The position numbers and the translations under genes are program-made. Positions 42,459 through 51,004 of a stretch of DNA of 64,000 bases are shown piece after piece. Under the pieces are notes generated by a model. That model saw only the letters and a program-made list of their open reading frames with translations. It was not told the origin of the DNA and did no database searches. This DNA comes from Massilia sp. KIM (GTDB lineage Bacteria > Pseudomonadota > Gammaproteobacteria > Burkholderiales > Burkholderiaceae_D), in the NCBI RefSeq assembly GCF_002007115.1, contig NZ_MVAD01000003.1, positions 434,001 through 498,000 of the forward strand, given 5' to 3'. Every line of letters starts with the position of its first letter. Position 1 is the first letter of the stretch.

Positions 42459-43922
42459 ATGCGCCTGTTCGCCTTACTCTTCCTGCTGCTGGCCGGCCAT
42501 GCCGCCGCCGGGCTTCCCGACCTCGTCCTGCGCGGCAGCCTGAACGGTCAGGACCACCAGACCTACCGCAGCCTGCCCTTCCAGGTGCCGGCCGGGGTCG
42601 AACGCATCACCGTCGAGTTCGACTACAGCGGCAAGGAGGAACGCGCGGTGATCGACCTCGGCCTGCTCGGCCCGCGCGGTGAGCTGCGCGGCTGGAGCGG
42701 CGGCAACAAGCGCGTATTCACCATCAGCAGCGTGGACGCCACGCCCTCCTACCTCCCGGCGCCGACCGTGGCCGGCGAATGGGCGCTGCTGCTCGGCATT
42801 CCCAACCTCCGTCCACAGGGGCGGGCCGAGTACACGGCGCGCATCTGGTTCTCGCGCGGCCTGGCCGCGGCCGACGAACCGCCCCTGCTGCGCGCGCCCC
42901 TGCGTACCGGGCCGGCCTGGTACCGGGGCGACCTGCACAGCCACACCGGGCACAGCGACGGCAGCTGCGCCACCGCCAACGGGGGCGCCGCCCTGCCCTG
43001 TCCGCTTGCCCTGACGGTGCAGGCGGCGCTGGCGCGCAAGCTGGACTTCCTCGCGATCACCGAGCACAACCACGTCGGCCATGCGGCCGCGCTGCGCGAA
43101 CACCAGCCCTATGCCGACCGCCTGCTCCTGATGCCGGGCCGCGAGATCACCACCTTCTACGGGCACGCCAACCTGTTCGGGACGCTCGCACCGCTCGATT
43201 TTCGCATCGGCCCCGGCGGCCACCGCGACATGGACGCCCTGCTGGGGACGGCCAGCGCGCTGGGCGGCCTGGTGTCGATCAACCATCCGGTGCGGCCCTC
43301 GGGCGAGGCCTGCATGGGCTGCGGCTGGGAACAGGACACCGACATGCGCCGGGTCCAGGCCATCGAGGCGGTCAACGGGGCCGACGCCGACACGGCCTGG
43401 TCCGGCATCCCCTTCTGGCACGCCCAGCTCAGGCGCGGCCTGCGCATCACGGCCATCGGCGGCAGCGACAACCACCGGCCCGACCGCCACGAAGGTGGCG
43501 TCGGCAGCCCGGCGACCGTGGTCTATGCGCGCGAGCTGTCCCAGCTTGGCGTGCTGGAGGCGATCCGCGCCGGCCGCGTCTTCGTCGACATCGAGGGCAG
43601 CCCGGACCGCATGCTGGAATTTAATGCGCGCGCCGGGGCGGCGCAGGCGATGATGGGCGAGGCGCTGGCGGCGCCGCGTGGCGCCGAGGTGCGCTTCACG
43701 CTGCGGGTGGCGCGTGCCAGCGGGGCGCGCATCGCCCTGCTGCTGGATGGCGAGCCTGCGCCCCTGCTGGACCGGCCCGATGTGGACGGTGACGAGATCG
43801 TGCGCGCCTTCAGCTGGCGCAGCGATGGACGCCGGCACTGGATACGGGTCGACGTGCGCGATTCCGCAGGCAAACTCATCCTGCTGGGTAACCCGATCTA
43901 TCTCAACCCCGACGCCGACTAG
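42459..43922 (+). CDS. Exported PHP-domain metallohydrolase (CehA/McbA-like)
   Basis: This 487-residue protein has a signal peptide (MRLFALLFLLLAGHAAAG), a beta-rich N-terminal domain of about 120 residues, and a PHP metal-dependent hydrolase domain. Visible metal ligands are His160, His162 and Asp167 (GDLHSHTGHSDGSC), ITEHNHVGH near 200, SINHPVRP near 275, and GGSDNHRPDRHEGG near 340. CehA/McbA relatives hydrolyse esters, carbamates or phosphoesters. The export signal and the TonB receptor directly upstream suggest that it cleaves an imported substrate in the periplasm, perhaps to release phosphate. The substrate is unproven. Confidence 0.88.
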   Translation: MRLFALLFLLLAGHAAAGLPDLVLRGSLNGQDHQTYRSLPFQVPAGVERITVEFDYSGKEERAVIDLGLLGPRGELRGWSGGNKRVFTISSVDATPSYLPAPTVAGEWALLLGIPNLRPQGRAEYTARIWFSRGLAAADEPPLLRAPLRTGPAWYRGDLHSHTGHSDGSCATANGGAALPCPLALTVQAALARKLDFLAITEHNHVGHAAALREHQPYADRLLLMPGREITTFYGHANLFGTLAPLDFRIGPGGHRDMDALLGTASALGGLVSINHPVRPSGEACMGCGWEQDTDMRRVQAIEAVNGADADTAWSGIPFWHAQLRRGLRITAIGGSDNHRPDRHEGGVGSPATVVYARELSQLGVLEAIRAGRVFVDIEGSPDRMLEFNARAGAAQAMMGEALAAPRGAEVRFTLRVARASGARIALLLDGEPAPLLDRPDVDGDEIVRAFSWRSDGRRHWIRVDVRDSAGKLILLGNPIYLNPDAD

Positions 43923-43925
43923 GGC

Positions 43926-44630
43926 TCAACAGGACGAGCGCGGGGCGAGCCTGACCCAGGTGTCGGGCCGGCCCTCGGTCTCCGGCAAGGGCTCGCCCAG
44001 CGCGGGCCAGGCCCGGCTTCTCAGATGATGACAAGCGGCCCAGTTCCCCTCCCGGGGGCAGGGCTCGCCGCTGGCCACCACCGGCAGTTCGCCGGCGGCG
44101 GCGCGCGCCAGGGTTCGCAACTCGGCCAACTCGCACTTCACGTAAAGAAAAAAGTCCCAGTCGCTCAGGTCTTCGTCCGGCACGAAACTGGGATTGTTCG
44201 CATACATCCAGGCATAGCGTGCGGCGTCGTAGCCGACTTCGACCAGGATTTCGCCGGCGCCGCCGAGCAGGCGGAAGGTATTGAAGCCGGAACGCTCCTT
44301 GCCGTCGCTGTGGACGGCAGGCTCCAGCGTGGCGTGCGCGCCGGGCAGCAGTTCGCGCAGGCCGCCGTGCGCTTCCCGGCGGAACAGGACGATGCGGCGC
44401 TCGTCCTGCGTCCGGAACACCAGCTCGTCCTCCTCGTTCCAGTACAGGCAGTAGCGCCGCCCGTCCTCGACCGCAAAGCTGCCGCGCACCTCGTAGTCGA
44501 GCCGGTAGGCCAGGGGCATCAGGCCGACGAGGATCGGCTCTCCTTGAACATCCCCGACCGGCTGCCAGCGTCCGCTGCGGTCGTCGAGGTCGACCAGGCC
44601 GGCGACGGTATGATGCGGGTAGATGAGCAT
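43926..44630 (-). CDS. Uncharacterised protein with C-terminal CP-x-x-G-x-W motif
   Basis: This 234-residue acidic, soluble protein has no signal peptide. I do not recognise the first 190 residues. The C-terminal segment SGEPCPREGNWAACHH followed by GEPLPETEGRPDTWVRL resembles the short Cys-Pro/Trp module (CP, G-x-W, then G-E-x-x-P and a final W) seen at the end of some immunity proteins of polymorphic and type VI toxins. That is a weak resemblance and no toxin gene is nearby. The ATG at 44630 lacks a clear ribosome-binding site; the frame stays open 40 codons upstream. It is convergent with the PHP gene, three bases apart. Confidence 0.6.
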   Translation of the reverse strand: MLIYPHHTVAGLVDLDDRSGRWQPVGDVQGEPILVGLMPLAYRLDYEVRGSFAVEDGRRYCLYWNEEDELVFRTQDERRIVLFRREAHGGLRELLPGAHATLEPAVHSDGKERSGFNTFRLLGGAGEILVEVGYDAARYAWMYANNPSFVPDEDLSDWDFFLYVKCELAELRTLARAAAGELPVVASGEPCPREGNWAACHHLRSRAWPALGEPLPETEGRPDTWVRLAPRSSC

Positions 44631-44773
44631 GGGAGAGTCAAGGAGGGTGGACCAGCCGGTATTGTCGCGTTTTCCGGCCCGCCATGCCGTCCGGATGTCG
44701 AAACGCGCGCGGCCCCTTCGTCGTGGGAACAGAGGGCCGTCCTCTGCCACCTTACGATGAGGGATTCCTGATC

Positions 44774-45220
44774 ATGTCGACCAATACCATCGAGCTGCAC
44801 CGCGTCCTGAAGTCCAGCCCGGATCGCGTCTACCGCGCCTTCACCACCCCCGCCGCCTTCGCCAAGTGGCTGCCGCCCTACGGCTTTTTCGCCACCGTGC
44901 ACGAGGCCGACGTGCGCCCCGGCGGCTCTTACCGCATGTCCTTCACCAACCTGGGCACGGGCCACGAGGAATTCTTCGGCGGCGAGTACGAGGAACTGGA
45001 GCCGGGCAAGCGGCTGCGCTACACCGCCGCCTTCGAGGATCCGAGCCTGCCCGGCCGGATGCGCACCACGGTCGTCCTGCGCGAGGTGTTCTGCGGGGTC
45101 GAGGTGCGCATCACCCAGGAGGGCATCCCGGCCGTGATCCCGGTCGAGGCCTGCTACCTGGGCTGGCAGGAATCGCTGGACCAGCTCGCCAAGCTGAGCG
45201 AGCCGGACATCAGGGAGTGA
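44774..45220 (+). CDS. SRPBCC/AHSA1-family protein
   Basis: This 148-residue protein has the START-like helix-grip fold of the AHSA1 branch: IELHRVLKSSPDRVYRAFTT, then FAKWLPPYGF, GGSYRMSF, and a C-terminal helix with GWQESLDQLAKL. Such proteins bind hydrophobic ligands or act as small co-chaperone-like modules. The 3' end overlaps the convergent GH5 gene by 11 bases, and the start lies 143 bases from the divergent unknown gene. Function cannot be narrowed further. Confidence 0.88.
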   Translation: MSTNTIELHRVLKSSPDRVYRAFTTPAAFAKWLPPYGFFATVHEADVRPGGSYRMSFTNLGTGHEEFFGGEYEELEPGKRLRYTAAFEDPSLPGRMRTTVVLREVFCGVEVRITQEGIPAVIPVEACYLGWQESLDQLAKLSEPDIRE

Positions 45221-46559
45221 CCGGCTTCTTCGACAGCGCCTGCAGGCGCCGCGCGTGGTCCGCGATCACCGCGAGCGTCGAGGCGTCGCTGTCGAACACG
45301 CCATACATGCCCTGCTCTTCCTGGGGCGGATCGCCCATCAGGTCGTTGCCCGGCTTCCACCAGTAATCGGCATTGGCGGCCCGCCCTGCCCCGTTCCAGG
45401 CCCAGAAGTTCCAGCCCATCACCGGGTCGCCGGCCTCGGCGCGCCGCTGCACCAGGCCGAACACCTCCTTGTAGAAGCGATCGCGCACCGTGGTCGGCGA
45501 TTTCGGGTCGAAGGAGGCGCCGTCGCGGTCGAGGCCGAATTCTTCCAGCACGATGGGTTTACCCAGGGCCTTGGCGTAGTCGACGTGCACGTTCAAGTAG
45601 TGCAGGCTCTTTTCCATCATGCCGTCCCAGGTCTCGGCCGGGCGCCTGGCGTCGAACCAGCCCCAGTTCCTCGGCCACAGGTGGTAGGTCAGGTAGTCGA
45701 CCGCCGGCGTGCGGTGCGCGTCAAAGAAGAGTTTCTCGTCGCGCGCCGACCCGGCCAGGCCTTCGCTGCCGGTGCTCACCAGGTGATTGGGGTCGAGCGA
45801 GCGGATGTAGGCGGCCGAGTCCGCGATCCACTTCACGTACACCGCCTTCTGCTTCGCGCTGGACTTGGCCCCGCCCGGTCGCGGTTCGTTGGCCAGCTGC
45901 CAGGACAGGATCGCCGGGTCGTCGCGGTAAGGCTTGTTGGTGACCGTGTTGACGCGCTTGACCACATGGGCAATCACGCGCCGGTATTCGCGCTGGGCGG
46001 CCTCGTTGGTGTAGAAGCCCGCGGTCTCGTTCATGTAGCGCTCGTACTCGCGGCTGACATTGGGATCGTGGGCCGGCACGCCGGTGAACCAGTTGAGGTA
46101 CTGGGTCATGCCGCCCGACCACTGCCAGTAATTGTTCAGGTAGATCACGGCCGTCATGTCGCGCTTGCCGAGTTCGGCCATCAGGAAGTCGAGGCCGCGC
46201 AGCAGGTTCTCGTCGTAGACGCCGGGCTTGCTGGTGGTGGCGGGGCTGACCGCGCTCTTCATGACGGTCTGCTCGGCCACGGCCAGCACGCGCAGGTTGT
46301 TGATGCCGAGCGACTTGAGCCGGTCCAGTTCCTTCAGCAGGCGCGCGCGGTCGCCGACGGCGGATGGGGCGCCCAGCCAGGCGCCGTACCAGAGATTGGT
46401 GCCGGCGATGTAGTAGGGGGCGCCGTGGCGCACCAGGCGGGCGTCCTTGACGGTGACGAAGGCCGGCGTCGGCGCGGCCTGGGCCAGGGTCCAGGCGCAG
46501 GCGGCGAGCAGGCCCAGGGCAAGATGGCGGGGGCGGAAGGCGTGGAGCAGGCGTCTCAT
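45210..46559 (-). CDS. Exported GH5-family glycoside hydrolase (mannanase-like)
   Basis: This 449-residue secreted enzyme is read from the ATG at 46559, with AGAGGA six bases upstream. The signal peptide is LALGLLAACAWTLAQA. The TIM-barrel shows the acid/base Glu225 in SWQLANEPRPGG and the nucleophile near Glu340 in IVLEEFGLDRDG. NLWYGAWLG, NNLRVLAVAE and YHLWPRNWGWF are typical of GH5 subfamily 7 beta-mannanases. It probably hydrolyses plant or microbial mannan. It is a single gene with no carbohydrate transporter beside it. Confidence 0.9.
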   Translation of the reverse strand: MRRLLHAFRPRHLALGLLAACAWTLAQAAPTPAFVTVKDARLVRHGAPYYIAGTNLWYGAWLGAPSAVGDRARLLKELDRLKSLGINNLRVLAVAEQTVMKSAVSPATTSKPGVYDENLLRGLDFLMAELGKRDMTAVIYLNNYWQWSGGMTQYLNWFTGVPAHDPNVSREYERYMNETAGFYTNEAAQREYRRVIAHVVKRVNTVTNKPYRDDPAILSWQLANEPRPGGAKSSAKQKAVYVKWIADSAAYIRSLDPNHLVSTGSEGLAGSARDEKLFFDAHRTPAVDYLTYHLWPRNWGWFDARRPAETWDGMMEKSLHYLNVHVDYAKALGKPIVLEEFGLDRDGASFDPKSPTTVRDRFYKEVFGLVQRRAEAGDPVMGWNFWAWNGAGRAANADYWWKPGNDLMGDPPQEEQGMYGVFDSDASTLAVIADHARRLQALSKKPVTP

Positions 46560-46671
46560 CGTGGTTCCTCTACGGGGCATGGATCGGAACATTGTGATGA
46601 AACGACAAGACCCGGTCAAACACCGGCTGGGTCCGGACGCGAAGTTTAGCGTCCCCGCTAAACAGGCCGGC

Positions 46672-47331
46672 TCACTTCTTGGGCGAGAACCACTTGGCGG
46701 CGGCGCGGGCGTTGGCCTTGACGGTGTAGTCGATGACGGCGAACTGCTCTTCCAGCGCTTCGGCCATCACGCTGCCGGGGCTGGGCGGCGGCAACTGCAG
46801 GTAGGCGTCGGCTTCGCCGTACTCGCGCTTGATCCGCATCCCCGCCTTCTTCGCGATGTGCATCATGGTCTGGTTCGAGGACAGGCACTGCATGTAGAGG
46901 GTGTCGATGTCGGAATTGCGGCAGTGGGTGGCGGCGCGCTGGAAAAGACGGGTGCCCACGCCCTGGCCGCGCGCCGATGCCGAGACCGACACGCCGAATT
47001 CGGCCACCCGCTCCTTGGTCGTGGTCTTGTGCGGCCCCTTCGAGTCGGCGCTGGAGAAGGCCAGGTGGCCGACGCCGACCAGCTGAAACACGTTGCTCAG
47101 CACCCCGAACACGATGTCGCGCGAAAAGTCGATCTTCGCCACATAGGCCTTGATCTGCTCGTCCGGGATCATGCTGCCGAAGCGCAGCAGGCGGTCGCTG
47201 GGGTCCAGCGCCAGGAAATGGCGCAGGATGCGCCGGCGGTCGCGCTCGGCGAGTTCCTTGACCAGCACGGTGGGCTGGCCCTTCTTGCCGCGCAAGCCCT
47301 GCAGCCAGCGGCGCAACGGATTGTCCCACAT
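46672..47331 (-). CDS. GNAT-family N-acetyltransferase
   Basis: This 219-residue protein has the acetyl-CoA-binding motif SASARGQGVGTRLFQRA near residue 120 and the following NQTMMHIAKKAGMRI, typical of the GNAT fold. The N-terminal part contains DRRRILRHFLALDPSDRLLR, also seen in acetyltransferases related to PatZ-type domains. The ATG at 47331 is preferred over one 12 codons earlier because AAGGG lies about nine bases upstream. The substrate is unknown. It may be independently transcribed, since the spacer to the diguanylate cyclase gene is 100 bases. Confidence 0.9.
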   Translation of the reverse strand: MWDNPLRRWLQGLRGKKGQPTVLVKELAERDRRRILRHFLALDPSDRLLRFGSMIPDEQIKAYVAKIDFSRDIVFGVLSNVFQLVGVGHLAFSSADSKGPHKTTTKERVAEFGVSVSASARGQGVGTRLFQRAATHCRNSDIDTLYMQCLSSNQTMMHIAKKAGMRIKREYGEADAYLQLPPPSPGSVMAEALEEQFAVIDYTVKANARAAAKWFSPKK

Positions 47332-47431
47332 GATCGCACCCTTATTGTGCACTGCAACAAATGGCATTCTAGCCGAACCGGCGCTAGCCGCAGTTCGCCA
47401 CGCTTATTGTCGCGCTGTCGCTGCGGGAATG

Positions 47432-48964
47432 CTAGCTCGGCGTCAGCCACTGGGCCTGCGGGCTGACCACGAAGGTCCCCTTGCCCGACTGCTTGGCCTC
47501 GTACATGGCCTTGTCGGCGTCGGCCAGCAGGGCCGCCTGGCCGCGCGCCGCGCCGGCCTGGCCGCGCGCGCTGGCGATGCCGATGCTGGCCGAGATCTTG
47601 ACCGGATGGCCGTCGGCCTCGGTGATCGACTCGATCTGCTCCAGCGCCAGGCGCGCCACCCGCAGCGCGCCCTCCCGGGTGGTGACTTCTTCCAGCATGA
47701 TCACGAATTCGTCGCCGCCCAGGCGCGCCAGCGCGTCCTCGGCGCGCAGCTTGTCCTGGACCCGGCGCGCCACCATCTGCAGCACCAAGTCGCCGGTCGC
47801 GTGGCCCCAGGTGTCGTTGACGGCCTTGAAGCCGTCCAGGTCGATGAACATCACCACCACCACGCTGTCGCGGCGGTCGCTGCGCGCCAGCGCGCGCTCC
47901 AGCAGGCGGGTAAGCTGGCGGTAGTTGATCAGGCCGGTCAGGCTGTCGTGCTGGGCCAGGCGCTCGAGCTGCCGGGATTGCGCTTCGAGTTCGGCGGTGC
48001 GCTCGGCCACGCGCTGCTCCAGGGTTTCGTTGGCGGCCTGCAGGCGGTAATTGACCTCGCCGATGATGCGGTAGCTGCGCCGCAGGCGCCAGCCGGCATA
48101 GGCCAGCAGCACCAGCAGCACCGCCGAATAGGCGAACAGGTAGCCGCGGTAGCGCTGGCGTTCCAGCAGCACGGTGTCGAATGAGCGGTCGTACTCGCGC
48201 CCCAGGCGGTCGAGGGCGGCGCCCAGGCCCGTGGCCGCGATCTGGGCTTCGAGGCGGTTTTCCAGCGGACGCTTTTCCAGGATCACGCGGCAGCTCTTGA
48301 TCAGGGCGTCCATCTTCTCGACCACGGCGGGCGAGAAGGCGATCTGCTGGGCCGCGACGTCGCCCAGGATCTCGTCGATGTGGGTGGCCAGGGCCGGGGT
48401 CGGCGCCAGGTTGTAGCGCAGGATCTCGGTGAGCAGCGAATTGAGGGTGGTGTCCAGGCGCACCACGATGCGAGCCGGCGCCAGCGCGCCTTCGATGCCG
48501 CTCAATTCGGTCTTGAGGTCGGCCACCGCCGGCGGCACGTGCTGCAGGGCTTCGCGCAGCGGCGGGTTGTGGCGCGCGAACTGGGTCACCAGCTGCTCCT
48601 TGTCGCGCAGCGCGCGCCGCAGGCTGGCGTAGGCGGCCGGCGCCTCCGCGCCGGGCGTGAGCGGCAAGGCCTCGCCCAGGCGCTCCATCAGGTCGTGCAT
48701 GCGCGGCAGGCTGGCGGTCAGGGCCGGGTCTGCGGGCGCGCGCCCGATGTGGGCGCGCAGGATGTTGGCGTCCCATTCGGCGTCAAGCTTTTCCAGCTCG
48801 CGCAGGTTGAGGGTGACGCGGGTGCGCACCTCCGGATCGACCGCCTCGGTCCGGATGAACAGGAAGACCAGCAGCAGGCTCAGGACCAGCACCGCCGCCC
48901 CGGCCAGCAGCAGGCGGCGACGCGGACTCAGGCTCGCTGCGCGCCGCGCCAGCACGCCAGACAT
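47432..48964 (-). CDS. Membrane diguanylate cyclase with periplasmic helical sensor
   Basis: This 510-residue protein has TM1 at about residues 18-36, a periplasmic all-helical domain of about 240 residues (LNLRELEKLDAEWDANILRA suggests a DAHL-type sensor), TM2 near 280-300, a coiled coil, then the GGDEF domain. The active site GGDEF is intact (ARLGGDEFVIML), and the RxxD inhibitory site RAED lies five residues before it, so c-di-GMP synthesis with product feedback is expected. The ATG at 48964 follows GGGGGA; one seven codons upstream is possible. The signal sensed is unknown. Confidence 0.93.
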   Translation of the reverse strand: MSGVLARRAASLSPRRRLLLAGAAVLVLSLLLVFLFIRTEAVDPEVRTRVTLNLRELEKLDAEWDANILRAHIGRAPADPALTASLPRMHDLMERLGEALPLTPGAEAPAAYASLRRALRDKEQLVTQFARHNPPLREALQHVPPAVADLKTELSGIEGALAPARIVVRLDTTLNSLLTEILRYNLAPTPALATHIDEILGDVAAQQIAFSPAVVEKMDALIKSCRVILEKRPLENRLEAQIAATGLGAALDRLGREYDRSFDTVLLERQRYRGYLFAYSAVLLVLLAYAGWRLRRSYRIIGEVNYRLQAANETLEQRVAERTAELEAQSRQLERLAQHDSLTGLINYRQLTRLLERALARSDRRDSVVVVMFIDLDGFKAVNDTWGHATGDLVLQMVARRVQDKLRAEDALARLGGDEFVIMLEEVTTREGALRVARLALEQIESITEADGHPVKISASIGIASARGQAGAARGQAALLADADKAMYEAKQSGKGTFVVSPQAQWLTPS

Positions 48965-49088
48965 GTTATTCCCCCATTGCAACAAAATCGCTCACCGAAG
49001 AATAGCAGGACTGCGGCAAGCGCCGCGCACAGGGTGTAACCGTGTGTAACACGGCGGCGCGACGGGAATTCTTCCTATGCGCCGTGGG

Positions 49089-50267
49089 TCAGGAAGCCAG
49101 GTCCAGCGCGCCGCGCACGGCCTCGATGCGGGCGGCGCGGACTGCTTCCGGGATCTGTTCGCGCCGCCCGGCCAGGCGCGCGGCGATCTCGCCGGCGTTC
49201 ACGGCGCGCGCCGCGCCCAGGGCCTGCAGCAGGCGCACGTCCTCCGCGCAGGACGGGCCGGCGGGACGGGAGGGGTCCTGCTGCGCGCCGCCTGCCTGCG
49301 CGATGGTGGTGGCCGCCAGCAGCATCTCGGCGAAGCGCTCCGGCTTGCGGAAGGCGTCGCAGCGCTCGAACAGGGCGACCACGGCCTCCGGATCCGCCGC
49401 CCGCCCCACGGCCAGAATGTCGCGCTCGCGCGCGGTCATCAATGCCAGGTCGCGGCAGTCGTTGGGCACGCGCAGGCGCTTGCAGAGCTGCTGGATCGGC
49501 GCCAGACCCGGGCCCAGTTCGTGCACCAGGACGGCGAAGCGCAGCGCGAGCGGGAGGCCGCGGCCGGCGGCGGCGTCGACCAGCCGCAGCACGCGCTCGC
49601 CGGCGTCGCCGTCTTCAGGCGCAGGACGCTCCCACAAGGCATCGAGTTCGGGCAGGATGCGCGCCAGGGCGCCGCAGGCCCGCAGCACCTCGAACATGCG
49701 CGAGGGCCGCTTTTCCATCAGGCCGCGCGCCAGTTCCTGCCACACGCGCTCGGGCACCAGGGCGTCGGCCTCGCCCTCTTCCACCATGCGCCGCATCAGG
49801 GCCAGGGTGCTGTCGGCCACGCTGAAGTCGGGCAGGCGCGCGGCGAAGCGCGCCAGGCGCAGGATGCGCACCGGGTCCTCGGCGAAGGCGTCGGAGACGT
49901 GGCGGAACACGCGTTCGCGCAGGTCCTGGCGGCCGCCATAGGGGTCGACCAGCTCGCCGTCCTCACCCAGCGCCATGGCGTTGATGGTCAGGTCGCGCCG
50001 CACCAGGTCCTGTTCGAGGGTGACGTCGGGCGCGGCGTGGAAGGCGAAGCCGTGGTAACCCCGGGCGGTCTTGCGCTCGGTGCGCGCCAGCGCGTATTCC
50101 TCCTGGGTCTCGGGATGGAGGAAGACCGGGAAATCCTTGCCGACCGGGCGGAAGCCCGCCGCCAGCATCTGCTCGGGGGTGGCGCCGACCACCACGTGGT
50201 CGCGGTCCTGGACCGGCAAGCCCAGCAGCTGGTCGCGGACGGCGCCGCCGACGACGTAGCTGCGCAT
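49089..50267 (-). CDS. cca: CCA tRNA nucleotidyltransferase with degraded HD site
   Basis: Cca adds or repairs the 3' CCA of tRNAs. This is a class II enzyme of 392 residues. The motifs GGAVRD (7-12), Asp21-x-Asp23 (QDRDHVV), LVRRDLTINAMA and ERVWQELARG are intact, so nucleotidyl transfer should work. In E. coli Cca the C-terminal HD domain (HDLGK, then a His-rich loop) has phosphatase activities. Here the site reads VLVHELGPGLAP and runs straight into IQQLCKRLRVPND, so the HD pair and about 15 residues are missing. It is the last gene of the lytic transglycosylase operon. Confidence 0.95.
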   Translation of the reverse strand: MRSYVVGGAVRDQLLGLPVQDRDHVVVGATPEQMLAAGFRPVGKDFPVFLHPETQEEYALARTERKTARGYHGFAFHAAPDVTLEQDLVRRDLTINAMALGEDGELVDPYGGRQDLRERVFRHVSDAFAEDPVRILRLARFAARLPDFSVADSTLALMRRMVEEGEADALVPERVWQELARGLMEKRPSRMFEVLRACGALARILPELDALWERPAPEDGDAGERVLRLVDAAAGRGLPLALRFAVLVHELGPGLAPIQQLCKRLRVPNDCRDLALMTARERDILAVGRAADPEAVVALFERCDAFRKPERFAEMLLAATTIAQAGGAQQDPSRPAGPSCAEDVRLLQALGAARAVNAGEIAARLAGRREQIPEAVRAARIEAVRGALDLAS

Positions 50268-50270
50268 GGC

Positions 50271-50987
50271 TCAGCCCGGCAGATCGGAATCGCGCAGCGT
50301 GGTCGGGTCTTCCTCGCGCATGGCCTCGTCGACCCAGCGCGCCACCGCCGGGTGGGCCAGCACACGCTCGCAATAGGCCTGCAAGGCAGGCGCCAAGGCC
50401 ACCCCGTAGGTCTTGAAGCGGGTGACCACCGGCGCGTAGTAGGCGTCGGCGATCGAGAACTCGCCGAACAGGAAGTGGTGGTGGCCGAAGCGCGCCAGGC
50501 AGTCTTCCCATATTTCGCAGACGCGGCCGATGTCGGCCTGGCAGCCCGGGGTGCGGCCGTGGCCCGGCAGGCGGGCCTGGATGTTCATCGGCATGGCGCG
50601 GCGCAGTTCGGCGAAGCCGGAATGCATCTCGGCCACGATCGAGCGCGCCAGCGCGCGCGCGGCCACGTCCTGGGGCCACATGTGCTTGTCGGGGAACTGC
50701 TCGGCCAGGTATTCGATGATGGCCAGGCTGTCCCAGATCGTCATCTCGCCGGCCAGCAGCACCGGCACCCGGCCGGCGTGCGAGTAGTGCGCGATGTTGC
50801 TGGCGGTGTCGGGACGGTCGAGCAGGACCTTGATCTCGGTGAAGGGGATGCCGAACGCGACCGCCGCGACCCAGGGCCGCATCGACCAGGAGGAGAGATT
50901 CTTGTTGCCGATGACGAGGGTCAGGCCCGGCTGGCGGGCCTGGGCCAGGGTGTGCGAAAGGGTCGGGTCGAGTTCGATGGTCTGCAT
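50271..50987 (-). CDS. Glutathione S-transferase family protein
   Basis: This 238-residue protein has an N-terminal thioredoxin-like domain with the probable catalytic Ser in NLSSWSMRPW and the glutathione gamma-glutamyl site in WDSLAIIEYLAEQFPDK. A helical C-terminal domain contains FLFGEFSIADAYYAPVV. It is separated from the NDUFA9-like gene by 17 bases and from cca by three, so it is co-transcribed with both. The role is probably detoxification or redox; the substrate is unknown. Confidence 0.93.
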   Translation of the reverse strand: MQTIELDPTLSHTLAQARQPGLTLVIGNKNLSSWSMRPWVAAVAFGIPFTEIKVLLDRPDTASNIAHYSHAGRVPVLLAGEMTIWDSLAIIEYLAEQFPDKHMWPQDVAARALARSIVAEMHSGFAELRRAMPMNIQARLPGHGRTPGCQADIGRVCEIWEDCLARFGHHHFLFGEFSIADAYYAPVVTRFKTYGVALAPALQAYCERVLAHPAVARWVDEAMREEDPTTLRDSDLPG

Positions 50988-51004
50988 GGGCTTCTTGGTT
51001 CTGG

